Assembly: GCA_964495595.1 (NCBI GenBank)
Contig: CAZBWH010000081.1
Location: 1 to 12,496, forward strand
Direction: 5' to 3'
Source of the DNA: CALMFQ01 sp964495595
GTDB taxonomy: Bacteria; Pseudomonadota; Gammaproteobacteria; Burkholderiales; SCOH01
Length of the DNA: 12,496 bases
Position numbers and translations under genes: made by a program. Below are positions 6,358-12,496 of this stretch, piece by piece. Below the pieces are notes generated by a model. That model saw only the letters and a list, made by a program, of their open reading frames with translations. It made no database searches and was not told the origin of the DNA. Numbering within the stretch: the stretch's first letter is position 1; the number at the start of each line of letters is the position of its first letter.

Positions 6358-8133
6358 ATGACCCGCCCCAACCCCGTATTCGACCTGAAAAATGTTCTGG
6401 CAGAACTGGTTCGCGATGGACTGGTTACCCGGCTGGATGCCGAAAACATGTACATCGGCACCCGTACCCGCGAACGTGCCGAGGCGCATCCGCTGCAGCT
6501 GATCGCGGAACAGAAATGGCAGTCGGCCGAAGCCGAGCCGCGTCCGCTCACCATCGAAGTACTGATGGACTGGCTGGCGCGCAAGAATGGCCTGTCGTAT
6601 TACCACATCGACCCGCTGCGCATCGACGCCCCGAAAGTCTGCGCCGTGGTTTCGCACGGCTTTGCCGCCCGTTACAAAATCCTGCCGGTTGAAGTGAACG
6701 CCCGCGAGGTGGTCATTGCCACCTCCAACCCCTACGACCGCGAATGGGAAAAGCAACTTGAACACGCCACCCGGCTCAGCATCCGCCGCGTGGTCGCCAA
6801 CCCTCAGGATATCGTGCGTTTTCTGGGCGAGTTCTACAGCCTGTCGCGCTCGCTGAAAGGCGCCAGCAAGCAGCAGACTGGCGCCGGCATTGGCGTGGCC
6901 TCGTTTGAACAACTGGTTGAACTGGGCAAGATGGGGGCGCTGGATGCCAACGACCAGCATATCGTGCATGTGGTCGACTGGATGCTGCAATACGCCTACG
7001 ACCAGGGCGCGAGCGACATTCACCTGGAACCACGCCGCGAAAGCGGCAATGTGCGGTTCCGCATCGACGGCATCATGCACCTGGTGCACCAGATTCCGAC
7101 TGCGGTGCTCAATGCCGTTACCAACCGCATCAAGCTGCTGGCGCGGATGGACATTGTCGAAAAGCGCCGGCCGCAGGATGGCCGGATCAAGACCAAAACC
7201 CAGAATGGCGAAGAAATCGAATTGCGGCTGTCGACCATGCCGACCGCGTTTGGTGAAAAGCTGGTATTGCGGATTTTCAACCCGGACGTGCTGGTGCGCT
7301 CGTTCCGCGAACTGGGTTTCACCGACGACGAATTCGCTACCTGGGAAAAGCTGATCGCCCAGCCCAACGGCATCATCCTCGTCACCGGCCCCACCGGCTC
7401 GGGCAAAACCACCACGCTTTACACCACCATGAAGCATCTGGCCCAGCCAGAGCTGAACGTCTGCACCGTCGAAGACCCGATTGAAATGGTCATGCCGCAA
7501 CTGAACCAGATGCAGGTGCAGCAGAACATCGGCCTGGGCTTTGCCGACGGCGTGCGCACCCTGCTGCGGCAAGATCCCGACATCATCATGATCGGTGAAA
7601 TCCGCGACCGCGAAACCGCCGAAATGGCTACCCAGGCCGCACTCACCGGCCATCTGGTGCTCAGCAGCCTGCACACCAACGACGCCCCCTCGGCCATCGC
7701 CCGCCTGATCGACATCGGCATCCCGCCGTACATGATCAACGCCACCCTGCTCGGCGTTGTTGCCCAGCGGCTGGTACGCACGCTCTGCCCGCACTGCAAA
7801 AAGCCGGTGCCTGCCGACACGCTGATGTGGCAAGATTTCGTCAAGCCCTGGCGTGCCAATTGCCCGCCCACCGTCCAGCACCCCGCCGGCTGCATCGAAT
7901 GCCGGATGACCGGCTATAAGGGCCGCACCGCCATTTACGAAATGCTCACCATCTCGCCCGCCATGCGCCAGGTGATCAGCCATCACACCGAGGCCGCCGC
8001 CATCCGCCAGCAAGCCTTCAAGGATGGTATGCGCCCCTTGCGGCTGAGCGGCGCGATCAAGGTCGGCACGGGCCTCACGACCATGGAAGAAGTCGCCAAA
8101 GTCACCCCGCCGGCCCAGCCGGACGACGCCTGA
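6358..8133 (+). CDS. GspE/PulE/PilB-type secretion or pilus assembly ATPase
   Basis: This 591-residue protein is a hexameric motor ATPase of type II secretion or type IV pilus systems, acting at the cytoplasmic face of the inner membrane. An N-terminal MshEN/T2SSE-N-like region (~60-165) precedes the ATPase. The core starts at GASDIHLEPRRE; Walker A is GPTGSGKTT (~344), the Asp box surrounds CTVEDPIE, Walker B is IIMIGEIRDRETAEMA (~409), and the His box is LSSLHTND (~436). A tetracysteine zinc motif is present as CPHC (~478) and CIEC (~512), typical of GspE/PilB and absent from PilT. All catalytic motifs are intact. The ATG has only a weak ribosome site. No gsp or pil structural genes are in view, so the partner system is encoded elsewhere; it is probably in an operon with the HDOD gene. 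The choice between GspE and PilB is unresolved. Confidence 0.93.
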   Translation: MTRPNPVFDLKNVLAELVRDGLVTRLDAENMYIGTRTRERAEAHPLQLIAEQKWQSAEAEPRPLTIEVLMDWLARKNGLSYYHIDPLRIDAPKVCAVVSHGFAARYKILPVEVNAREVVIATSNPYDREWEKQLEHATRLSIRRVVANPQDIVRFLGEFYSLSRSLKGASKQQTGAGIGVASFEQLVELGKMGALDANDQHIVHVVDWMLQYAYDQGASDIHLEPRRESGNVRFRIDGIMHLVHQIPTAVLNAVTNRIKLLARMDIVEKRRPQDGRIKTKTQNGEEIELRLSTMPTAFGEKLVLRIFNPDVLVRSFRELGFTDDEFATWEKLIAQPNGIILVTGPTGSGKTTTLYTTMKHLAQPELNVCTVEDPIEMVMPQLNQMQVQQNIGLGFADGVRTLLRQDPDIIMIGEIRDRETAEMATQAALTGHLVLSSLHTNDAPSAIARLIDIGIPPYMINATLLGVVAQRLVRTLCPHCKKPVPADTLMWQDFVKPWRANCPPTVQHPAGCIECRMTGYKGRTAIYEMLTISPAMRQVISHHTEAAAIRQQAFKDGMRPLRLSGAIKVGTGLTTMEEVAKVTPPAQPDDA

Positions 8134-8163
8134 ACCACACCGGCCTGCAGACCGCATCCACAC

Positions 8164-8189
8164 TGCCTTGCAGGCCGGCCTGCAAGGCA
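8164..8189. terminator. 26-bp perfect palindrome after the secretion ATPase gene
   Basis: Bases 8164-8189 equal their own reverse complement (TGCCTTGCAGGCC and its mirror). A third GGCCTGCAG half-site at 8141-8149 could pair alternatively. It lies 30 bp after the ATPase stop, where termination is expected, but no T-run follows. It shares the words TGCCTTGC and GCAGGCC with the hairpin at 3786-3833, suggesting a recurrent genome-specific hairpin. A dimeric-protein operator is an alternative. Confidence 0.55.
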
Positions 8190-8216
8190 ATGGGGGCGCG
8201 GCGTGCAGCCATGCCC

Positions 8217-8222
8217 TACACT
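8217..8222 (+). promoter_or_regulatory. possible -10 element (TACACT) for the DUF294 gene
   Basis: TACACT lies 29 bp before ATG 8252. The expected -35 position is GC-rich and does not match consensus. The separating palindrome upstream makes an independent promoter here reasonable, but the evidence is weak. Confidence 0.25.
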
Positions 8223-8251
8223 GAACTTATCCCCCTTTGCCGGTTGTCCGC

Positions 8252-10126
8252 ATGAACACCACTTCCCTGTACGCCCAGATTGCCCGTGAGCTAAGGCCGC
8301 ATGCGCCGTTTGATGCCATGGCGGAGGCCGATCTGTTGTGGCTGACGCAACGCTTGCAGGTCGCGTATTTCAACGAAGGGGCGCTGCTGCTGTCGCCGGA
8401 TCAGCGCGGCGAGCCGGCGCTGCATATCCTGAAAAAAGGACTGGTGCGCAGCGAAGACCCGCAGACGCAAACGCCTTATCTTGAGCTGCACGAGGGCGAA
8501 ATGTTTCCGCTGGGTGCAATGCTGTCACGCCGGCCGGTCATCTCCAACTACCGGGCGACGGCTGATTCTTTTGTTTATCAGCTGGCAGCCGACGACTTTC
8601 AGCAGTTGCTGACCCTGAGTGAACCGTTCCGGGCTTTTTGCACCCGACGGCTGGCGCATTTGCTGGAGCTGTCGCGCCAGCGCATCCAGAGCGCACTGAC
8701 CACGCGCAGCAACCAGCAGCACAGCGACACGCCACTGGGCACGCTGGCACACCCCCCGATCACCTGCCCCCCCGATACACCGCTGGGCGAAGTGCTGCAG
8801 CAGATGAAAGCTCAGCGTATCGGCTCAATGATCATGGTCGAGGGCGAACAGAAACCGGTGGGGATTTTCACCCTGGTCGATGTGCTGACCCATGCCGCCA
8901 GCGCAACGCCTCTGGCGACACCGATCGGCGAGCTGATGACCACGGATCTGGTCTGCCTGCCGCCCGGCGCATTGACCTTTGACGCGGCGTTGACCATGGC
9001 CCGCCATCGCATCCGCCATCTGCTGATCGTCGAGCGTGACAGGCTGATCGGTATTGTCTCCGAGCGTGATCTGTTCAGCCTGCAGCGGATTGGCGTGTAC
9101 GAAATTGCCACGGCAATGGATCACGCCAGCGATATCGACACCCTGGCCCAGGTCAGCCACGACATCCGCCAGCTGGCGTCGAACATGCTGGCGCAGGGGG
9201 TGGCACCGGAACAACTGACGCAACTGGTGTCAACGCTGAACGACCGGCTGGTGGAACGGGTGGTGGAGATGGCGTTCGACGGCGCGGCATTACAAGGAAT
9301 TGCCGTGTGCTGGGTGGCTTTCGGCTCGCAGGGCAGGCAGGAGCAAACCATCGGCACAGACCAGGATAACGGCATCATTTTCCAGGCGCCGGACGGCATG
9401 AGCCATGCTGAAGCACGCGCCATCCTGCTGCCGGTAGCACAGCAGGCCAACCAGTGGCTGGCGGTCTGCCGCTTCAGCTTGTGCAAGGGCAACATCATGG
9501 CGGGCAACCCGGATTGCTGCCAGTCGATCAACGAATGGCAATTGACCTTCAGCGACTGGATCGACGCCGCCAGCCAGCAAAATCTGCTCAATGCCAAGAT
9601 CTATTTCGATCTGCGCCCGGTGTGGGGCGAATTCTGGATGGCTTACGAAGTGCGCGAACACTTGCTGAAGCGGATCAGCGAAAAACCGCGGTTCCTGCAC
9701 GCACTGACCCACAACACGCTGGAATACAAACCGCCGCTCAGCCTGCTGGGCGATTTCGTGCTCAGCACCCACGACGGCAAGACCGGACTGGACTTGAAAG
9801 TGAATGGCACACTGTTTTTCGTCGATGCTGCACGGATTTTCAGCCTCGCATACGGCATCGACGCTTACAGCACCGCACAACGGCTGCGGCTGTACGGCGA
9901 GGCCGCCGGGGTACGCCCGGAAACAGTCGAAGGCTGGGTCCAGGCATTTCACTTCCTGCTGCTGTTACGCCTGCAGCACCAGCAACAGGCAATCGACCAA
10001 GGCCAGCCGCCAGACAACAGCATCGACCCGAAAACCCTGTCCGGGCTCGATCGCCGCATCCTGAAAGAAACCCTGCGCCAGGCGCGCAAACTGCAAAGCC
10101 GGCTGGCAGAAAGCTACCGCATATGA
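8252..10126 (+). CDS. cNMP-binding/CBS/DUF294 nucleotidyltransferase-like signalling protein
   Basis: This 624-residue soluble regulator has four modules: an N-terminal cyclic-nucleotide-binding-like domain (~15-145), a CBS pair (~165-285, with GSMIMVEGEQKPVGIFTLVD and LLIVERDRLIGIVSERDL), a DUF294 putative nucleotidyltransferase domain with GSQGRQEQTIGTDQDNG (G358 to G374; Asp370 and Asp372 are the likely metal ligands), and the DUF294 C-terminal substrate-binding-like domain (~480-620). The fold resembles the GlnD-type nucleotidyltransferases, so it may modify a partner in response to adenylates or cNMP bound at CBS or cNMP sites; that is inference. ATG 8252 is preferred; an in-frame TTG at 8237 would add five residues, and neither has a clear ribosome site. 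The exonuclease gene overlaps its stop codon (ATGA). Similar pairs in proteobacteria are often found beside acetate symporter and acetyl-CoA synthetase genes, which are not in this window. Confidence 0.9.
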   Translation: MNTTSLYAQIARELRPHAPFDAMAEADLLWLTQRLQVAYFNEGALLLSPDQRGEPALHILKKGLVRSEDPQTQTPYLELHEGEMFPLGAMLSRRPVISNYRATADSFVYQLAADDFQQLLTLSEPFRAFCTRRLAHLLELSRQRIQSALTTRSNQQHSDTPLGTLAHPPITCPPDTPLGEVLQQMKAQRIGSMIMVEGEQKPVGIFTLVDVLTHAASATPLATPIGELMTTDLVCLPPGALTFDAALTMARHRIRHLLIVERDRLIGIVSERDLFSLQRIGVYEIATAMDHASDIDTLAQVSHDIRQLASNMLAQGVAPEQLTQLVSTLNDRLVERVVEMAFDGAALQGIAVCWVAFGSQGRQEQTIGTDQDNGIIFQAPDGMSHAEARAILLPVAQQANQWLAVCRFSLCKGNIMAGNPDCCQSINEWQLTFSDWIDAASQQNLLNAKIYFDLRPVWGEFWMAYEVREHLLKRISEKPRFLHALTHNTLEYKPPLSLLGDFVLSTHDGKTGLDLKVNGTLFFVDAARIFSLAYGIDAYSTAQRLRLYGEAAGVRPETVEGWVQAFHFLLLLRLQHQQQAIDQGQPPDNSIDPKTLSGLDRRILKETLRQARKLQSRLAESYRI

Positions 10127-10833
10127 GCTGGTGGCCCTTTGGCAAGCCGGCCGGGTTACCAACACTCGAACCGGCGCAACGTATCCGCCTGCAGCGCTGG
10201 CAGCAATTGCCCCACCCGCCCGGCAGCACGCCGGTCAGCCGCCAGCGCTGGGTAGTGATGGATAGCGAAAGCTCTGGCCTCGACCTGCAAAAAGACCGGC
10301 TGCTGTCACTGGCAGCCGTGGGGGTTGAACACGGCACACTGCAGATCGACCAGTCGTTCGACTGCCGGCTGCAGCAGGATCAGGCCAGCAGCGACGCCAA
10401 TATCCTGATCCACGGCATCGGCGCACAGGAACAGCGCCAGGGCCAGCCTGCAGCCGATGCACTGCTGGATTTCCTCCACTTTGCCGGCCGCGACATCCTG
10501 GTCGCCTTCCACGCCGATTTCGATCGCACCCTGCTCGACCGCGCCCTGGCACACACACTGGGCAAACAGCCGATGCAATGGCTGGATCTGGCCGATCTGT
10601 GCCCGGCGCTGTTCCCGGAGCAGGCGCCGGAACGCAAAACGCTTGACGACTGGCTGACCGCCTTCGACCTCGCCGGCTTCGAACGCCACAATGCCCTGTC
10701 CGACGCCTGGGTGACAGCAGAACTGTTCCTGATTGCACTGGCTCACCTGCCCGCCAACATCCGCAGCAGCCACGACCTGCTGACATTCGCCACCCAGGCA
10801 CGCAAACGGCGCCAGCTCGGTGGTGGCTGGTGA
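10123..10833 (+). CDS. 3'-5' exonuclease, DnaQ-like DEDDh family
   Basis: This 236-residue protein carries the three exonuclease motifs of the DEDDh group: Exo I VVMDSESSG (Asp47, Glu49), Exo II HADFDRTLLDRAL (the acidic residue in H-A-D-F-D, Asp134), and Exo III HNALSDAW (His189, Asp194). It resembles the proofreading subunit epsilon and the short DnaQ-type exonucleases rather than a polymerase-fused form. The first ~35 residues form a basic N-terminal extension with no signal peptide. The start ATG overlaps the TGA of the upstream DUF294 gene by four bases, indicating translational coupling and a shared role. The substrate (DNA, RNA or nucleotide) cannot be told from sequence. Alternative upstream starts would run inside the DUF294 gene and are rejected. 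Confidence 0.92.
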   Translation: MSWWPFGKPAGLPTLEPAQRIRLQRWQQLPHPPGSTPVSRQRWVVMDSESSGLDLQKDRLLSLAAVGVEHGTLQIDQSFDCRLQQDQASSDANILIHGIGAQEQRQGQPAADALLDFLHFAGRDILVAFHADFDRTLLDRALAHTLGKQPMQWLDLADLCPALFPEQAPERKTLDDWLTAFDLAGFERHNALSDAWVTAELFLIALAHLPANIRSSHDLLTFATQARKRRQLGGGW

Positions 10834-10851
10834 ACCACCGGCAAATCCGCC

Positions 10852-10857
10852 TACAAT
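10852..10857 (+). promoter_or_regulatory. possible -10 element (TACAAT)
   Basis: TACAAT, one mismatch from the TATAAT consensus, lies 28 bp before ATG 10886, with a partial -35 (TGGTGA at 10828-10833, spacing 18). It suggests a promoter for the membrane protein gene separate from the exonuclease. Confidence 0.4.
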
Positions 10858-10885
10858 GCCGGCTTTGTCGCCCCCCTACCCAGCC

Positions 10886-11314
10886 ATGCCCAAACTCATT
10901 CCCATCCTGCAACAACTCGGGCGGTACCTGATTGCCCTGCTGGCCGCCTTTTGCTGGGGCCTGCCCGCCAACGGCGTACCGCTCACCGCGCTGCGCCTGT
11001 CCTGGATCGGCGCCTTGGTACTGTTCCTGCTGGCCGCCAGCCTGCCACGCACCCGTGCCCTGTGCCTGCGGGTTTCGGTGGTGACCCTGCTGGCGTTTCT
11101 GCTGACCCAGCTCTGGTGGCAATACTGGATGTCAGGTCATGGCTATAACGGCGACTGGCTCTACACGCTGGCAAGGCTGCTGGGCAACCAGGGCGACGGC
11201 CTGTACGGGCTGGTCGAATACCAGATGTTTCTGGTGTTGTTTGGTCTGCTCGGATTGCTGGCGATGATTGCCGCCATCCCCGTCACAACCAGGCAGCAGG
11301 CGGGGCAGGGCTGA
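10886..11314 (+). CDS. small integral membrane protein, four predicted TM segments (unassigned)
   Basis: This 142-residue protein has an N-terminal hydrophobic stretch (~8-25, YLIALLAAFCWGLP), a second (~31-51, LSWIGALVLFLLAASL), a third (~58-80, VSVVTLLAFLLTQLWW) and a fourth (~106-130, MFLVLFGLLGLLAMIAAIPV), with a loop rich in Gly, Tyr and Asn (SGHGYNGDWLY) between the last two. The first segment plus positive residues (MPKL) is consistent with insertion in the inner membrane; no cleavage site is evident. I do not recognise the family. ATG 10886 is chosen because it follows a plausible -10 and avoids a proline-rich leader that would come from the earlier in-frame starts at 10820 and 10856. 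It lies 52 bp after the exonuclease gene. Confidence 0.65.
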   Translation: MPKLIPILQQLGRYLIALLAAFCWGLPANGVPLTALRLSWIGALVLFLLAASLPRTRALCLRVSVVTLLAFLLTQLWWQYWMSGHGYNGDWLYTLARLLGNQGDGLYGLVEYQMFLVLFGLLGLLAMIAAIPVTTRQQAGQG

Positions 11315-11378
11315 CCACGCAGCCTGCCACGCACCAGCCTGTTGACTAACCCACCCGGCTCAGGAGTGATCGCACAAG

Positions 11379-11660
11379 ATGGATACGGTCCGATACCTGC
11401 TGGCGGTAGCGCTGTTCTGCACCGGCGTCTATCTCGCCATCGATCTGCTGCTGTCCGGCTTTCACTGGCGGGTGCTGCTCGCCTCGCTCGGCTGTCTGTT
11501 ACTGGCCCATTTCATCAAGCCTGAACGCCGCGAACACGATGCGTTCAGCGTACTGGAGATCATTGATTTGCTGCTGGATATCCCGTACCGGCTGATCGCC
11601 GTCATACTGCGCACGGCAGGACGGCCCTTCCGCGGCGACATCGACGGCATTGATCTGTAA
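11379..11660 (+). CDS. small two-TM membrane protein (unassigned)
   Basis: This 93-residue protein begins with two hydrophobic segments (~5-25, VRYLLAVALFCTGVYLAIDLL, and ~30-47, WRVLLASLGCLLLAHFI) followed by a cytoplasmic-type basic tail (KPERREHD) and an amphipathic, leucine-rich stretch (~55-80, SVLEIIDLLLDIPYRLIAV). It ends in FRGDIDGIDL. An AGGAG at 11362-11366 lies 12 bases before the ATG, longer than ideal. The gene is 64 bp after the previous membrane protein and ends 58 bp before the convergent DJ-1 gene. The family was not recognised; a small membrane accessory protein is all that can be said. Confidence 0.65.
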   Translation: MDTVRYLLAVALFCTGVYLAIDLLLSGFHWRVLLASLGCLLLAHFIKPERREHDAFSVLEIIDLLLDIPYRLIAVILRTAGRPFRGDIDGIDL

Positions 11661-11718
11661 AACGGCAAGCCAGACCCCTGCCGGTGAACACAGACACCCC
11701 GACAGGCCAAGTGGGCGC

Positions 11719-12273
11719 TCAGGAGGACACCAGCATCCCCCGCGCCACTTGGGCAGCCACCTCGGCGCCCTGCAGCAAACCGACCAGATGCAGACTGAAA
11801 GCGGTCGCCGTGGCCGGGCCGCGCGACGTGATGACCTGGCCGTCCTGCACCACGGCAGCAGTGTCGAACTGCATGCCGGGTGCGGGCTGGACATCCAGGC
11901 AACCGGGATAACTGGTGGCGCGCTTGCCGTCGAGCAAGCCGGCGCTGGCCAGCGCCACAGGGGCCGCACAAATGGCTGCGGTGTAGCGCCCTTGCCGCGC
12001 GGCGCCCTGCAACAGGGCCTGCACACGCGCATCGTCGCGCAGGTGGTGCGCACCCGGCAGGCCGCCGGGCAAGACGATCAGATCGAAATCACGCTGCAAG
12101 ACGCTGTCGAGCAGGCAATCCGCCTGAATGGCCACCCCGTGCGCGCCCTTCACCAGCGGCTGGTTCAGCGCTGCTGTTGTCACCTCGACCCCGCCGCGAC
12201 GCAACACGTCAATCAGGGTAATGGCTTCGATTTCTTCAAATCCTTCCGCCAGCGGAATCAGTGCGGTTGCCAT
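11719..12273 (-). CDS. DJ-1/PfpI family protein (YajL-like)
   Basis: This 184-residue protein has the DJ-1/ThiJ/PfpI class I glutamine amidotransferase-like fold: LIPLAEGFEEIEAITLIDVL at the N-terminus carrying the conserved Glu16, the DFDLIVLPGGLPGAHHL strand-turn, and the nucleophile elbow TAAICAAPVAL with Cys102, then the SRGPATATAFSLHLV helix. Length and motif spacing match YajL/DJ-1, whose roles are debated (oxidative stress protection, glyoxalase or deglycase-type chemistry, chaperone); the exact activity cannot be assigned here. The ATG at 12271-12273 is supported by GAGG (12281-12284) 7 bases upstream and by a promoter further up. It is transcribed towards the two-TM gene. Cytoplasmic, with no signal peptide. 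Confidence 0.93.
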   Translation of the reverse strand: MATALIPLAEGFEEIEAITLIDVLRRGGVEVTTAALNQPLVKGAHGVAIQADCLLDSVLQRDFDLIVLPGGLPGAHHLRDDARVQALLQGAARQGRYTAAICAAPVALASAGLLDGKRATSYPGCLDVQPAPGMQFDTAAVVQDGQVITSRGPATATAFSLHLVGLLQGAEVAAQVARGMLVSS

Positions 12274-12306
12274 GCCAATGCCTCGTATCGGTGAAATGGG
12301 AGTTTC

Positions 12307-12336
12307 ATCATAGAGCCAATTGCCGCCCCCTGCCCA
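12307..12336 (-). promoter_or_regulatory. predicted promoter of the DJ-1 family gene
   Basis: On the minus strand, TGGGCA (plus 12331-12336; 4/6 match to TTGACA) is followed after an 18-base spacer by TATGAT (plus 12307-12312), which ends 33 bp before the start codon. Placement and sequence fit a sigma-70 promoter. Confidence 0.5.
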
Positions 12337-12342
12337 GCCGCT

Positions 12343-12429
12343 GGCAGCCTGTCGGATTTGAGACTGATCTGCTGCGCCAGTGGGAAAAGCGGTTCAGATT
12401 TCCCACTCGGCTCGCCACGATCGCTCAAG
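12343..12429 (-). repeat. intergenic hairpin repeat, copy B (short form)
   Basis: This is the reverse-complement match to copy A at 5177-5327. AGTGGGAAA (12379-12387) and TTTCCCACT (12399-12407) form a perfect 9-bp stem around an 11-base loop. The pair T-A here is C-G in copy A. It sits upstream of the DJ-1 promoter, in inverted orientation to copy A. Confidence 0.75.
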
Positions 12430-12443
12430 CCCGAAAAACGGCT

Positions 12444-12496
12444 AGGGAGACGCTGATTTATTCCCCGCAGCCAGCCCCCTGTCGGCGAGAATCAGC
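12444..12496. other. possible mobile element end at the right edge (unidentified)
   Basis: GGGAGACGCTGATTTATTCC begins just after repeat B, and GCTGATT (12452-12458) is matched by AATCAGC (12490-12496) as a 7-bp inverted pair. Such a stretch could be an insertion sequence terminus or another hairpin, but the window ends here and no transposase is visible. Confidence 0.2.

Noticed and set aside
6271..8190. 639-codon open frame antisense to the secretion ATPase gene
   Set aside because: A high-GC antisense shadow: repetitive G/H/D/V composition and no recognisable domain, while the plus strand has intact Walker and zinc motifs.
9454..10122. Upstream extension of the exonuclease frame to 459 codons
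   Set aside because: It runs inside the DUF294 gene with low-complexity residues; the real exonuclease begins at the overlapping ATG 10123.
10235..11122. 295-codon minus-strand open frame over the exonuclease and membrane protein genes
   Set aside because: G/R/Q/C-rich shadow with no domain; the plus-strand genes explain the DNA.
11650..12294. 214-codon plus-strand open frame opposite the DJ-1 gene
   Set aside because: A shadow in histidine/arginine-rich composition; the minus strand carries the full DJ-1 motifs.
1..12496. CRISPR array, tRNA or rRNA genes
   Set aside because: No regularly spaced direct repeats and no cloverleaf or rRNA-like stretches were seen on either strand.

Overview
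The window looks like a chromosomal segment of a GC-rich betaproteobacterium. A Neisseriales / Chromobacteriaceae-type host is my best guess, inferred from the NtrC, GspE/PulE, HDOD and DUF294 proteins and the hairpin-rich intergenic DNA; no rRNA or other decisive marker is present. It has two contrasting halves.

Left half (about 1-5150) is a rearrangement scar built from broken genes. On the minus strand, 1-189 is the maturase (domain X) end of a group II intron reverse transcriptase, cut off at its 5' side. It abuts a plus-strand piece (186-359) encoding the first ~55 residues of a Ser/Thr protein kinase domain. That is followed directly, in another frame, by the C-terminal ~1040 residues of a very large kinase / ATPase / GAF / CheA-like sensor histidine kinase (to 3504). 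The middle of that signalling gene (rest of the kinase and most of the AAA-type ATPase) is missing. After an intergenic region with a very strong hairpin (3786-3833) comes, on the minus strand, the C-terminal ~280 residues of the nitrogen regulator NtrC (3853-4698), whose receiver domain and Walker A are gone. Next is a frameshifted unidentified gene fragment (4769-5145).

Right half (about 5423-12273) is intact and reads as ordinary chromosome: an HDOD protein, a GspE/PulE/PilB-type secretion or pilus ATPase 44 bp later, a cNMP-binding/CBS/DUF294 nucleotidyltransferase-like protein, a DnaQ-family 3'-5' exonuclease overlapping it by 4 bp, two small unassigned membrane proteins, and a convergent DJ-1/PfpI family gene. 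The DUF294-exonuclease pair is a recurring proteobacterial pair, often seen near acetate uptake/activation genes. No secretion or pilus structural gene is visible, so the ATPase is an orphan here.

This intact block is flanked by two copies of a hairpin-forming intergenic repeat in inverted orientation (5177-5327 and 12343-12429). The copies differ by a compensatory base pair in the stem, and the left copy carries about 80 extra bases. The last ~50 bases may be the edge of another element cut by the window. No tRNA, rRNA or CRISPR array was seen. I did not find a convincing wholly new system; the strongest leads are the gene mosaic, the truncated ntrC and the flanking repeat family.
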